A DNA stretch of 64,000 nt from Novosphingobium sediminicola (GTDB lineage Bacteria; Pseudomonadota; Alphaproteobacteria; Sphingomonadales; Sphingomonadaceae), in assembly GCF_014196525.1 (NCBI RefSeq), contig NZ_JACIDX010000013.1, forward strand, positions 1 through 64,000, given 5' to 3'. The position numbers and the translations under genes were made by a program. The notes below the pieces were generated by a model. That model did no database searches. It worked only from the letters and a program-made list of their open reading frames with translations, and was not told the origin of the DNA. Within the stretch, counting starts at the first letter, position 1. Every line of letters starts with the position of its first letter. This document shows positions 42,669-51,195 of the stretch, one piece after another.

Positions 42669-43433
42669 ATGCCTTTGGGAACTGAAATCGCATCGCATTT
42701 GCCCTTTCTCCGGCGCTATGCGCGCGCGCTGACCGGGGATCAGCAGACGGGCGATGGTCTGGTGCGCCGCCTGCTGGAAAGCGCACTGGCCGAGCCGGAA
42801 TTGCGCGCGCGGCTGGGCGGTGGGCGCCTGCCGCTCTATCGCGCCTTTTCCGATCTGTTCATCGCTCAGGACGCCCCAGCGCTTTCCCCTGCGCGCGCGC
42901 CCGCCGATCTGCGGCTGGGCCGGATCGCCCCGCTGGCCCGTCAGGCGCTGCTGCTGACCACGATCGAGGATTTTACCCCATCGCAGGCTGCGCAAATTCT
43001 TGGCCTGACGCCCGAGGAAACCGCCGATCTTGCGCGCGGCGCGGTGGCCGACATCGCCCGCGACAGCGCGACCAGCGTGCTGGTGATCGAGGATGAACCG
43101 CTGATCGCGATGCAGCTTGAAACGCTGGTCACCAGCATGGGCCACAGCATTTTCGGCACCGCCGCCACGCGCACGCAGGCGCAGAAACTGGTGGCGCAGG
43201 GCGTGCCGGGGCTGGTGCTGGCCGATATTCAACTGGCCGACGGATCGTCCGGGCTGGATGCCGTGGCCGATCTGCTGGCTGTGGCCGATGTGCCGGTGAT
43301 CTTCATCACCGCTTTTCCCGAAAGACTGCTGACCGGCAACGGGCCTGAGCCGACCTGGCTGATCACCAAGCCCTTCCGCGAGGATGCCGTGCAGGCGGCC
43401 ATGGCGCAGGCTTTGTTCTTCCGTCAGAGCTGA
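42669..43433 (+). CDS. phyR: PhyR, anti-anti-sigma response regulator of the general stress response
   Basis: This 254-residue protein has a sigma-like domain (about 1-130, with LPFLRRYARALTGDQQTGDGLVRRLLE and FTPSQAAQILGLTPEE) and a receiver domain (about 138-250). The latter shows IEDEPLIA, the phospho-Asp D186 in VLADIQLADG, and TKPF at the end. When phosphorylated its sigma-like part binds NepR and frees EcfG. The start is ATG 42669; a TTG four codons earlier is possible. The gene overlaps the convergent kinase gene by ten bases at its end. Confidence 0.95.
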   Translation: MPLGTEIASHLPFLRRYARALTGDQQTGDGLVRRLLESALAEPELRARLGGGRLPLYRAFSDLFIAQDAPALSPARAPADLRLGRIAPLARQALLLTTIEDFTPSQAAQILGLTPEETADLARGAVADIARDSATSVLVIEDEPLIAMQLETLVTSMGHSIFGTAATRTQAQKLVAQGVPGLVLADIQLADGSSGLDAVADLLAVADVPVIFITAFPERLLTGNGPEPTWLITKPFREDAVQAAMAQALFFRQS

Positions 43434-45052
43434 TCGGCGCCTTCCCCACGTTTCGCCCGCATCTTGAACATGGCGGGCGAACGCAAGGGCAGCAGCATTT
43501 CGCAGCGCACCCCCTCGCGGGCAAAGACCAGTTCGAACCGCTCACCCAGTTCATGGGCCAGAATACGCTCGATCAATTCTGTGCCAAAGCCGCGCTGGCG
43601 CTGTTCGGGCACAGGCGGCCCACGGCATTCCTCCCAATTGACCCGCACCCGGTCTGCGCCATAGAGCGCCCAGCGAATACAGACGCACGCCCCTTCGACC
43701 GACAGCGCGCCATATTTGCTGGCATTGGTGGCCAGTTCATGGATCGCCAGCCCCAACGAGAGCGCATCATTGGGCGCCAGTTCAACATCCGGCCCTTCGA
43801 GCATCACCGTATCCCCCCGCGCATAAGGCGCCAGTTCCGCCTCGATCACACCGCGCAAAGGGGTCGTGCCCCAATTGCTGGCGATCAGCAGATCATGCGT
43901 GGCCGAAAGCGCCCTGATGCGCCCTTCCAGCGCGTCGGCAAATTCATTGAGCGCAGGCGATGACGGATCGCGATTTCGTCGCCGCGTCAGGGCGATGATC
44001 GAAAGCACATTGGCCAGCGTGTTCTTCACCCGGTGGTTCAGCTCGCGGCTCAAAACACCGCGGATCGAGGCCTGTTCGCGCAGCCATGCCAAAGAGGCGC
44101 GATCCTCCGAAGCCTGCCGCGCGACCAGCCATGCCATCCCCGCCAGCAGCCCGGCCACCACCGAACCCAGCGCCAGCGTGATAATCGCCACCTTGGACAG
44201 GCCGGGCGCCGCAGGCGGGCTGACCACCAGCACCATCGGGCGATGCGCCACCATCACCGGCATCTGCACCTGCCCGTCCGAGCCTTCCGCCGGTCCCACC
44301 TGTGCCAACAGGCGATCGGGCCGCACCGCGCCATCATAAAGCGACACGGCAAAATCATTCACCGGCTCCAGTTCGATCACCGATTGCAAAAAGACCTGAG
44401 CGTTGAAAGGCGCGCCCAGAACGCCGCGTATCCGCCCCGTCCCTTTATCGAACAGCGGCATATAGATCAGAAAACCGGGCCATGCGGGCCGCCCCCGATC
44501 CATTTCCAGCCGAATAGGGCCGGTGGCGATGGGGCGCTTTTCATGCTCGGCCCGGTCGATGGCGGTGCGGCGCTGGATTTCGGAATACATGTCAAAGCCA
44601 TAGGACAGGCGGCGACGCGGCGTGGGATCGCCCAGATAGGTGACCGGCATCAAAACCCGCGCGCCCGGCGCGGGGGCGGGGTGGACGGTGAAATTCGTCA
44701 TCCCCTCCGCCCGGCGCGCGGCCTCAAAGGCGGGGATCTGGCCCGGCGTGATCGCCTCGGCCCAACTGATACCCTCGGAACCGCGATATTCATCGTCGCC
44801 CGACAATTCCTGCGACAGGACGATAAATGCGGCCTGCGTCATATCATTGCGCTTTTCCAGCAACAGCGCCGTCGCGCGCAGATAGGCCGTATGCGCATTG
44901 ACCCGCCGCCCCAGCGAGGCCCCCACCACACTGGCTGCGGCGCGGGCCTGTTGCCGGCGCTGGCGATTTTCGGTGCGTTCGGTGGTATAGGCGTAGAGCA
45001 GAGTGGCCAGCATCGCGAGCACAAAACCGGCTATCGGCAGCGCGCGCGGCAT
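43424..45052 (-). CDS. HWE-family sensor histidine kinase with CHASE-type input (PhyK-like)
   Basis: From ATG 45052 the product has 542 residues. An N-terminal helix (ALPIAGFVLAMLATLLYAYT) and a second helix (AIITLALGSVVAGLLAGMAW) frame a CHASE-type periplasmic domain (about 30-270). The kinase part has the HWE/HisKA_2 H-box LNHRVKNTLANVLSIIALT and an HATPase with LGLAIHELATNASKYGAL. It probably senses envelope or osmotic signals and phosphorylates PhyR. A longer frame reaches 45187, but its start would lie inside the divergent sigma-EcfG promoter, so I prefer 45052. Confidence 0.88.
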   Translation of the reverse strand: MPRALPIAGFVLAMLATLLYAYTTERTENRQRRQQARAAASVVGASLGRRVNAHTAYLRATALLLEKRNDMTQAAFIVLSQELSGDDEYRGSEGISWAEAITPGQIPAFEAARRAEGMTNFTVHPAPAPGARVLMPVTYLGDPTPRRRLSYGFDMYSEIQRRTAIDRAEHEKRPIATGPIRLEMDRGRPAWPGFLIYMPLFDKGTGRIRGVLGAPFNAQVFLQSVIELEPVNDFAVSLYDGAVRPDRLLAQVGPAEGSDGQVQMPVMVAHRPMVLVVSPPAAPGLSKVAIITLALGSVVAGLLAGMAWLVARQASEDRASLAWLREQASIRGVLSRELNHRVKNTLANVLSIIALTRRRNRDPSSPALNEFADALEGRIRALSATHDLLIASNWGTTPLRGVIEAELAPYARGDTVMLEGPDVELAPNDALSLGLAIHELATNASKYGALSVEGACVCIRWALYGADRVRVNWEECRGPPVPEQRQRGFGTELIERILAHELGERFELVFAREGVRCEMLLPLRSPAMFKMRAKRGEGADQL

Positions 45053-45170
45053 GCGTTCATACCAGCCTTGCGTGCCAACCTTATGTGCGATGATTCGGTC
45101 CAAAATCCGCCCCTTGCCCCGCCAATTGTGCCAGTTTGCAACGCTATCATGCAACAAACGGTTGCGCGTG

Positions 45171-45197
45171 GGAACCAAGCTGGGCAAGCTTCGTTCC
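45171..45197. promoter_or_regulatory. Divergent sigma-EcfG promoter
   Basis: On the plus strand GGAAC (45171-45175), 16 bases, then CGTT (45192-45195) exactly match the EcfG consensus GGAAC-N16/17-CGTT and point to nepR-ecfG. On the minus strand GGAAC (45197-45193), 16 bases, then GGTT (45176-45173) differ at one base and point to the kinase gene. The element is nearly symmetric. Confidence 0.85.
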
Positions 45198-45260
45198 CGT
45201 GCCAGTTAGTTTATGTAAGATTGGCGAATTGGGCGGGGCGCTCAAATTGGGCAGGTTGAT

Positions 45261-45545
45261 GTGAATCGCGAGCAAAAGCCACGCAATGCTGATGTAACGG
45301 GCGATGTTGTTGCCCGATCACCCGGTTCGGGCGAAGATCTGGCCAAGGCGGTCGTTTCCGACGAAACCGGCGCGACGCCCGAAATCGAGGCCGAAATCAG
45401 GGATCACGATCAAAAAGATGGCGGCTGCGACGAAGCGCCGCCATGGGCCGCGCCGCTGCGCGATATGTATCAACAGGTAGTCGAAGAACCGCTGCCCGAT
45501 TTCCTGTCCGACCTGCTGTCCCGGCTCGACCGCGACGACGAATGA
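45261..45545 (+). CDS. nepR: NepR anti-sigma factor
   Basis: This 94-residue protein starts at GTG 45261. Its N-terminal half is acidic and disordered. The C-terminal region PLRDMYQQVVEEPLPDFLSD is the NepR core that binds EcfG or PhyR through two helices. It lies 58 bases after the sigma-EcfG promoter, and its stop overlaps the ecfG start (ATGA). It is thus an inhibitor made together with its target and is autoregulated. Confidence 0.94.
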   Translation: MNREQKPRNADVTGDVVARSPGSGEDLAKAVVSDETGATPEIEAEIRDHDQKDGGCDEAPPWAAPLRDMYQQVVEEPLPDFLSDLLSRLDRDDE

Positions 45546-46120
45546 GCGCGTCCCAGACCCAACAGCCCGATTTCAAACGCGAGCTGACGCAGGTCGTGCC
45601 CCATCTGCGCGCCTTTGCGCGCGGGCTTTGCGGGCGGCCCGATCTGGCCGACGATCTGGTGCAGGACACGTTGCTGCGTGCATGGGCCGCGCGCGACCGC
45701 TTTGTGGCGGGCACCTCGATCCGGGCCTGGACCTTCACGATCCTGCGCAATGCATGGTTTACCGAAATGCGGCGAAACCGCTTTCGCGCCGATTATGACG
45801 AGGCCGTGGCCGACCGCATCCTGACCTCGCCCGCGGGGCAGGAGGCGCCGCTGCATCTGGCCGATCTGTCGCGCGCGCTGATGGAATTGCCCGCCGAAAG
45901 GCGCGAGGCGCTGCTGCTGGTGGGCGCGGGTGGCTTTTCCTATGAAGAGGCCGCCGCGATCTGCGGATGCGCGGTGGGCACGATCAAGAGCCGGGTGGGT
46001 CGTGGCCGCGCGCAACTGACCGCGATGATCGAGGAAGGCCGTATTCCCACGCGCGGCAATGCCAGCGAGAGCAGCCGCGCGCTGATGGCCGAACTCGACC
46101 GGATCACGCCCAAGGATTAA
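45542..46120 (+). CDS. ecfG: EcfG-type general stress sigma factor
   Basis: This 192-residue ECF sigma factor has region 2 (HLRAFARGLCGRPDLADDLVQDTLLRAW and IRAWTFTILRNAW) and region 4 (LPAERREALLLVGAGGFSYEEAAAICGCAVGTIKSRVGRGR). It recognises the GGAAC/CGTT promoter class. It is transcribed with nepR from a promoter of that class, giving positive feedback. Its stop overlaps that of the convergent symporter by four bases. Confidence 0.95.
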   Translation: MSASQTQQPDFKRELTQVVPHLRAFARGLCGRPDLADDLVQDTLLRAWAARDRFVAGTSIRAWTFTILRNAWFTEMRRNRFRADYDEAVADRILTSPAGQEAPLHLADLSRALMELPAERREALLLVGAGGFSYEEAAAICGCAVGTIKSRVGRGRAQLTAMIEEGRIPTRGNASESSRALMAELDRITPKD

Positions 46121-47388
46121 TCCTGAGACCCGGCCCTGTCCACGCTGCTGGTCACGGCCACATCCATGAACACATTGCCCAGCGTCCGCATCAGATCGGG
46201 CAGCATTTCCACCGCCACCAACAGCGCCAGCGGCCCCACCGGCACGCCCATGGCAATCGCCACCGGGCCGATGGACAGCACAAAGCTGATCGAGCCGGGC
46301 AGCGAGGGCGTGCCAAGCTCGGTCAGCGCGGCCACCGCGATCCCTGCCAGCATGGCCGAAACGCCCAGCGGCGTGCCGGTCAGATGGGCGACATAGATCA
46401 CCACCGCCAGATTCATCGCCGGCCCCGTCGCGCGGAACAAAGCCACGCACAAAGGCAGACTGAATTCCGCGCTCGACGAACGGATGCCGAGGCGCGAACA
46501 GGCCGAAAGCATCGCGGGCAGGCTGGCCAGCGAGCTTTGCGTGGAGGCCGCCACCACCGAGACAGGCAGCATCGAGCGCAGATATTGCCCCAGCGCCAAC
46601 CGCCCCGCCACCACCGCGATCACCGGCGCCGAAAGCAGCACCAGGCCGCCGATCCCGGCCACCAGCGTGACATAATGCGCCAGCGCGCCCAGCGCCGCCG
46701 TCCCGGTCTTCACCGCCAGCCCCAGCGCCAGCGCGAACACACCGATGGGCGCAATCGACAAAACCCAGCCGATCATCACCATCATGATGCCCGCCAGCGC
46801 CTCAAAGAAACCGATCATGTGGCGGCGCGGCCCTTCGGGCAATTTGCCCATGGCCAGCGCGAAAACGGCAAAGAACACCACCACCGGCAGCATCTCGCCC
46901 CCCGCCGCCGCCGAAGCGATATTGGAGGGCAGCACCGCCAGCAGAAATTCCGACAGGCCCGGCACCGGCCCGGCACTCTGCGCCGCGCTGCCCGCCAAGG
47001 CTCCCGCCGCTGCGCCGGGGATCGGCCACATGTCCAGCCACAGCGGCATGACCACCACCGCCACCGCGCCGCTGACCAGATAGAAGCCCAGAATCCAGAA
47101 GATCGCCCGCCGCGCCATGGCCCCTGCCCGCGCGGCCGCCGCTGTCTGAACCAGCCCCAGCACCAACAGCGCCACCACCAGCGGCAGAATCGTCATCTGC
47201 AAACCCTTGAGCCACAAGGTGCCCAAAGGCTCGATCACCCGCACCACCGGCAAGGCCGCAGGAAAGCGCGAGAGCACCAGCCCGCACAGCAGCCCTGCCC
47301 CCAGCGCCACCAAAGCGCCCAGCGAGGCCACCCGGATTTCCGGCAGGTTGAAACCGCCCTTTTCCGCCTGCTCAACCTGATCCGTCAA
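46117..47388 (-). CDS. Dicarboxylate/amino acid:cation symporter (DAACS family)
   Basis: This 423-residue transporter of the GltP/DctA fold has many hydrophobic helices. The first hairpin-like motif is ASTQSSLASLPAM, a variant of the SSSxxTLP signature, and the second is the IAVAALTELGTPSLPGSISF region. The substrate is probably a carboxylate or amino acid carried with Na+ or H+. The altered hairpin (ASTQSS) departs from the usual aspartate/dicarboxylate carriers, so the specificity is uncertain. It is convergent with ecfG and divergent from glmM. Confidence 0.88.
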   Translation of the reverse strand: MTDQVEQAEKGGFNLPEIRVASLGALVALGAGLLCGLVLSRFPAALPVVRVIEPLGTLWLKGLQMTILPLVVALLVLGLVQTAAAARAGAMARRAIFWILGFYLVSGAVAVVVMPLWLDMWPIPGAAAGALAGSAAQSAGPVPGLSEFLLAVLPSNIASAAAGGEMLPVVVFFAVFALAMGKLPEGPRRHMIGFFEALAGIMMVMIGWVLSIAPIGVFALALGLAVKTGTAALGALAHYVTLVAGIGGLVLLSAPVIAVVAGRLALGQYLRSMLPVSVVAASTQSSLASLPAMLSACSRLGIRSSSAEFSLPLCVALFRATGPAMNLAVVIYVAHLTGTPLGVSAMLAGIAVAALTELGTPSLPGSISFVLSIGPVAIAMGVPVGPLALLVAVEMLPDLMRTLGNVFMDVAVTSSVDRAGSQD

Positions 47389-47538
47389 CGAATGCCCCTG
47401 TGGTTTACCATTGCCCGCCTTACCATTGTTTGCGTGACATTAACTTCGCCGCGTCACATAGCAAGGCAAGCTGCGCGTGCCATGCCCGGAACAGCATGAG
47501 CGATGCGCAAAAAGACGGATCGGTTTGGGGACAGACGA

Positions 47539-48876
47539 ATGGGACGACAGTTTTTCGGCACCGATGGCATCCGCGGGCGGACCAATGCCGGGGTGATGAC
47601 CGCCGAAATCGCGATGAAGGTGGGTCAGGCCGCAGGCACGCATTTCCTGCGCGGCAAGCATCGCCATCGCGTGGTGATCGGCAAGGATACGCGGCTTTCG
47701 GGCTATATGCTGGAAAACGCGATGGTGGCGGGGTTCACCAGCGTGGGCATGGATGTGGTGCTGCTGGGCCCGATGCCGACGCCCGCCGTTGCGCTGCTGA
47801 CGCGCGAATTGCGCGCGGACGTTGGCGTGATGATCTCGGCCAGCCACAACCCCTATGAGGACAATGGCATCAAGCTGTTCGGCCCAGATGGGTTCAAGCT
47901 CTCGGACGAGGATGAGCTGGCCATCGAATCGATGCTGGGTCAGGCGCTGCCTCTGGCCGACAGCCCCCAGATCGGGCGGGCGCGGCGCATCGAGGACGCG
48001 CGCGGGCGCTATATCCACGCGGTCAAGGGTTCGGTGCCGCATAATATCCGCCTTGATGGCCTGAAAATCGTGGTCGATTGCGCCAATGGCGCGGCCTATC
48101 AGGTGGCCCCCTCGGCGGTCTGGGAATTGGGCGCAGAGGTGATCGCGGTGGGCGTCACGCCCAACGGCAAGAATATCAACGACAAATGCGGCTCGACCCA
48201 TCTTGATCTCATCAAGGAAACTGTGGTCGCCTCGGGCGCGGACATCGGCATTGCGCTCGATGGCGATGCCGACCGGCTGATCGTGGTCGATGAAATGGGC
48301 CAGACGGTCGATGGCGACCAGTTGATGGCGCTGATCGGCACGCAATTGCACCAGCGCGGCGAATTGCGCGGCGGGGGCGTGGTGGCCACGGTCATGTCGA
48401 ACCTGGGGCTGGAGCGTTATCTGAACGCGCAGGGCCTGAGTCTGGAGCGCACCAAGGTGGGCGACCGTTATGTGCTCGAACGCATGAAGGAAGGCGGATT
48501 CAACGTCGGCGGCGAACAGTCGGGCCATATGATCATGCTCGACCATGGCACGACCGGCGACGGCACCGTGGCCGCGCTTCAGGTACTCTCGGCGCTGGTG
48601 CAATCGGGCAAGAAAGCGAGCGAATTGCTCCACCTGTTCGATCCCGTGCCGCAATTGCTGAAAAACGTGCGCTTCTCAGGCGGCAAGCCGCTGGAGGCCG
48701 AAAGCGTGCAAAAGGTAATCGCGGACGCCGAGGCGCAACTGGCCGGGCGCGGTCGTCTGGTGATCCGGCCCTCGGGCACCGAGCCCGTCATCCGCGTGAT
48801 GGCCGAGGGCGATGATGCGGCCGAAGTAGAGCAGGTGGTGGATGCCATTTGCGAGGCGGTGAAGGCGGCGGTTTAA
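47539..48876 (+). CDS. glmM: Phosphoglucosamine mutase
   Basis: This 445-residue enzyme starts at ATG 47539 with GGGGACAG upstream. It isomerises glucosamine-6-phosphate to glucosamine-1-phosphate for peptidoglycan and LPS. The motifs are FFGTDGIRGRTN at the start, ISASHNPYEDNGIK with the phosphoserine, ALDGDADRLIVVD for the metal, GEQSGHMI for the sugar, and RPSGTEPVIRVM for the phosphate. Length and motifs are complete. Confidence 0.97.
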   Translation: MGRQFFGTDGIRGRTNAGVMTAEIAMKVGQAAGTHFLRGKHRHRVVIGKDTRLSGYMLENAMVAGFTSVGMDVVLLGPMPTPAVALLTRELRADVGVMISASHNPYEDNGIKLFGPDGFKLSDEDELAIESMLGQALPLADSPQIGRARRIEDARGRYIHAVKGSVPHNIRLDGLKIVVDCANGAAYQVAPSAVWELGAEVIAVGVTPNGKNINDKCGSTHLDLIKETVVASGADIGIALDGDADRLIVVDEMGQTVDGDQLMALIGTQLHQRGELRGGGVVATVMSNLGLERYLNAQGLSLERTKVGDRYVLERMKEGGFNVGGEQSGHMIMLDHGTTGDGTVAALQVLSALVQSGKKASELLHLFDPVPQLLKNVRFSGGKPLEAESVQKVIADAEAQLAGRGRLVIRPSGTEPVIRVMAEGDDAAEVEQVVDAICEAVKAAV

Positions 48877-48896
48877 CGTAAGTTTGCCTCCGGCGG

Positions 48897-49057
48897 GCAA
48901 AGGGTCTTGGACCCTTTGCAATCCCTTTAATGGGGTGGCGCATGGCCTGCCGGGGAGCGGCGGTTTAAAAGCCTGCGGCGCGGCAGAGTTGCGCTGTGGT
49001 TGAACCTGTGACGCAACAATGACAGTAATGGGGGTGCAGGGGGTCTAGATCCCCTGC
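48897..49057. repeat. Extragenic hairpin pair (sphingomonad-like repeat)
   Basis: Two hairpins lie between glmM and the DUF1272 gene: GCAAAGGGTC/GACCCTTTGC (48897-48906, 48910-48919) with a TTG loop, and GCAGGGG/CCCCTGC (49036-49042, 49051-49057). No T run follows either. The style, pairs around a run of G with a spacer, matches extragenic repeats I associate with sphingomonad genomes. Confidence 0.5.
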
Positions 49058-49087
49058 TCATACCTTTTTCTTGGAAAACCCATCATC

Positions 49088-49312
49088 ATGCTCGAAATGC
49101 GCCCCGATTGCGAAAAATGCGGGCAAGACCTGCCCGCCGAGGCCCCCGGCGCCTTTATCTGCTCGTTCGAATGCACGTTTTGCGCGGAATGCAGCGAGGA
49201 GTTGGACGACCTTTGCCCCAATTGCGGCGGCGAACTGATGGACCGCCCCACCCGCGCGAAAAAGCACCATGCCAAGAACCCGCCCTCGACAGTGCGGCAT
49301 TACAAGGGATGA
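49088..49312 (+). CDS. DUF1272 small zinc-type protein
   Basis: This 74-residue protein has many cysteines: RPDCEKCGQDLP, then SFECTFCAECSEEL, then DLCPNCGGELMDRP. This is the DUF1272 pattern, a likely zinc-binding domain with two sites. No function is known for the family. Its stop overlaps the start of thiD (ATGA), so the two are translated together. Confidence 0.88.
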   Translation: MLEMRPDCEKCGQDLPAEAPGAFICSFECTFCAECSEELDDLCPNCGGELMDRPTRAKKHHAKNPPSTVRHYKG

Positions 49313-50055
49313 AGCCTGCTCGGATTCTCACCATTGCCGGATCGGATTGCAGCGGCGGCGCCGGGCTTCAGGCCGATCTGAAAACCATCACCATGCTGGG
49401 CGGCTATGGCATGAGCGCGATCACCGCCATCACCGCCCAGAACACGCGCGGCGTCTTTGCGGTCGAGCCGCTCTCGCCCGAGATGGTGGCGGCCCAGATC
49501 GACGCCTGCCTTGATGACATCGGCGTCGATGCGGTGAAGATCGGCATGCTGGGCAGCGCGGCGATCACGCATATCGTAGCCGACCGGCTGGAAAAGATCG
49601 CCGCACCCGTGGTGTTCGACCCCGTCATGGTGGCGACCAGTGGGGGCCTGCTGGCGGATGCCGATACGGTGGCGGCTTTCGGGCGGTTGATGGCGCTGGC
49701 CGCGCTGACCACGCCCAACCTGCCCGAACTGGCCGCGCTGGGCGGCGAGGCGGCGGTAAGGACCAAGACGCAAGCCTTGCTGATAAAAGGCGGCCATGGC
49801 GAAGGGGCGGTGATCAAAAACCGCCTGATCTCCCCCAATGGCGAGCATATTTTCACCAGTGAGCGCATCGACACCCGCCACACCCATGGCACCGGCTGCA
49901 CATTGGCCAGCGCGATTGCCACCGGGCTGGGCCAAGGTATGGCCTTGCCTGAGGCGGTCAAACGCGCGGGCGATTTCGTCCATGCCGCCCTGCTGGCCGC
50001 GCCGGGCTTCGGCGCGGGCCATGGGCCCCTAGGACATCAGGCCGTCAGACTCTGA
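49309..50055 (+). CDS. thiD: Hydroxymethylpyrimidine/phosphomethylpyrimidine kinase
   Basis: From ATG 49309 the product has 248 residues. The ribokinase-type fold shows ARILTIAGSDCSGGAGLQADLKT at the N-terminus, FDPVMVATSGG in the middle and DTRHTHGTGCTLASAIAT, with the catalytic Asp side chain region (GTGC), near the end. It phosphorylates HMP and HMP-P for thiamine. The start lies within the last codons of the DUF1272 gene. It is convergent with the LOG-family gene. Confidence 0.95.
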   Translation: MKPARILTIAGSDCSGGAGLQADLKTITMLGGYGMSAITAITAQNTRGVFAVEPLSPEMVAAQIDACLDDIGVDAVKIGMLGSAAITHIVADRLEKIAAPVVFDPVMVATSGGLLADADTVAAFGRLMALAALTTPNLPELAALGGEAAVRTKTQALLIKGGHGEGAVIKNRLISPNGEHIFTSERIDTRHTHGTGCTLASAIATGLGQGMALPEAVKRAGDFVHAALLAAPGFGAGHGPLGHQAVRL

Positions 50056-50943
50056 TCATTCGGCAAATTTGGGAAAGCAGTCGATCCCGTAATAGCCGGT
50101 GATGTGCTCCCAAGCGTCCTCGGCAGTTTCGACCGGCGTGAACAGTTCCAGATCGCGCCGGTTGACCACGCCTTCCTCGACCAGAGCCTCGAAATTGACG
50201 ACCCGGTTCCAGAATTCGGCGCCGAACAGCAGGATCGGGATCGGCTTCATCTTGCCGGTCTGGATCAGGGTTAGCAGTTCGAAAAATTCATCGAACGTGC
50301 CAAACCCGCCCGGAAACACTGCCACCGCCCGCGCGCGCAGCAGGAAATGCATCTTGCGCAGCGCGAAATAGTGGAACTGGAACGCCAGACGCGGCGTGAC
50401 ATAAGGATTGGGCGCCTGTTCATGGGGCAGCACGATGTTGAGCCCGATGGTTTCGGCCCCGACCTCGGATGCGCCGCGATTGGCCGCCTCCATGATCGAG
50501 GGGCCGCCGCCCGAACAGATCACGAATTGGCGCATGCCCTTTTCGACAATCGCGCATTGGCTGGCGATACGGGCCAGTTTGCGCGCCTCGTCATAATAGC
50601 GGGCATTGGCGGCAAGGCGCTCGGCAATCGCCTTTTCCTCGGGCGTGGTGGCGGCCGCGATGCGCTCCTCGACCTTTTCAGGCGCCGGAATGCGGGCCGA
50701 GCCATAGCATACCAGTGTCGAGCCGATCCCGGCCTCGTCCAGCAGCATTTCGGTTTTCAGCAATTCGAGCTGAAAGCGCACCGGGCGCAATTCCTCGCGC
50801 AGCAGAAATTCGGTGTCGCGAAAAGCCAGCTTGTAGCTTGCGCTTTGGGTCTGGGCGGTGCGGGTTGCATGCTTTTCAACAAAGCCTGCTTCCTGTTCGG
50901 CCTTATAAAAACGGCGAGACAGTCGTTTTTCTTCTTCGGTCAT
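50056..50943 (-). CDS. LOG-family protein (TIGR00730-type phosphoribohydrolase-like)
   Basis: This 295-residue protein has the Rossmann-type LOG core: TLVCYGSARIP, FVICSGGGPSIMEAANRGA and AVAVFPGGFGTFDEFFE, which contains the PGGxGTxxE signature of lysine-decarboxylase-like/LOG proteins. Relatives hydrolyse nucleoside monophosphates to base and ribose phosphate, as in cytokinin activation. The N-terminal 70 residues are helical and extra to the short LOG form. True substrate is not known here. Confidence 0.88.
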   Translation of the reverse strand: MTEEEKRLSRRFYKAEQEAGFVEKHATRTAQTQSASYKLAFRDTEFLLREELRPVRFQLELLKTEMLLDEAGIGSTLVCYGSARIPAPEKVEERIAAATTPEEKAIAERLAANARYYDEARKLARIASQCAIVEKGMRQFVICSGGGPSIMEAANRGASEVGAETIGLNIVLPHEQAPNPYVTPRLAFQFHYFALRKMHFLLRARAVAVFPGGFGTFDEFFELLTLIQTGKMKPIPILLFGAEFWNRVVNFEALVEEGVVNRRDLELFTPVETAEDAWEHITGYYGIDCFPKFAE

Positions 50944-51195
50944 ATTCTGCTCTTATCTCTTCCAATTGACCTTTCTAGCGCAAAAGAGTGAATGGGCAAT
51001 GACCGGGAGAAGCTTGAGAATCAGATGGTAGGGCCGGTTTCGGTGGCGGCCTAAGGGGTTGTTCTTGTGTTTATATAAAAAATTTATATCCGTTCATCCT
51101 CAATTCAGCGCCCCCCGTGCTTGGAGCAAACTCGAAGAGCTGGGCGTGCTAGGGGCTGATAGGGATTGGCGGCACGATGCAGGCGAGGAATAAAA

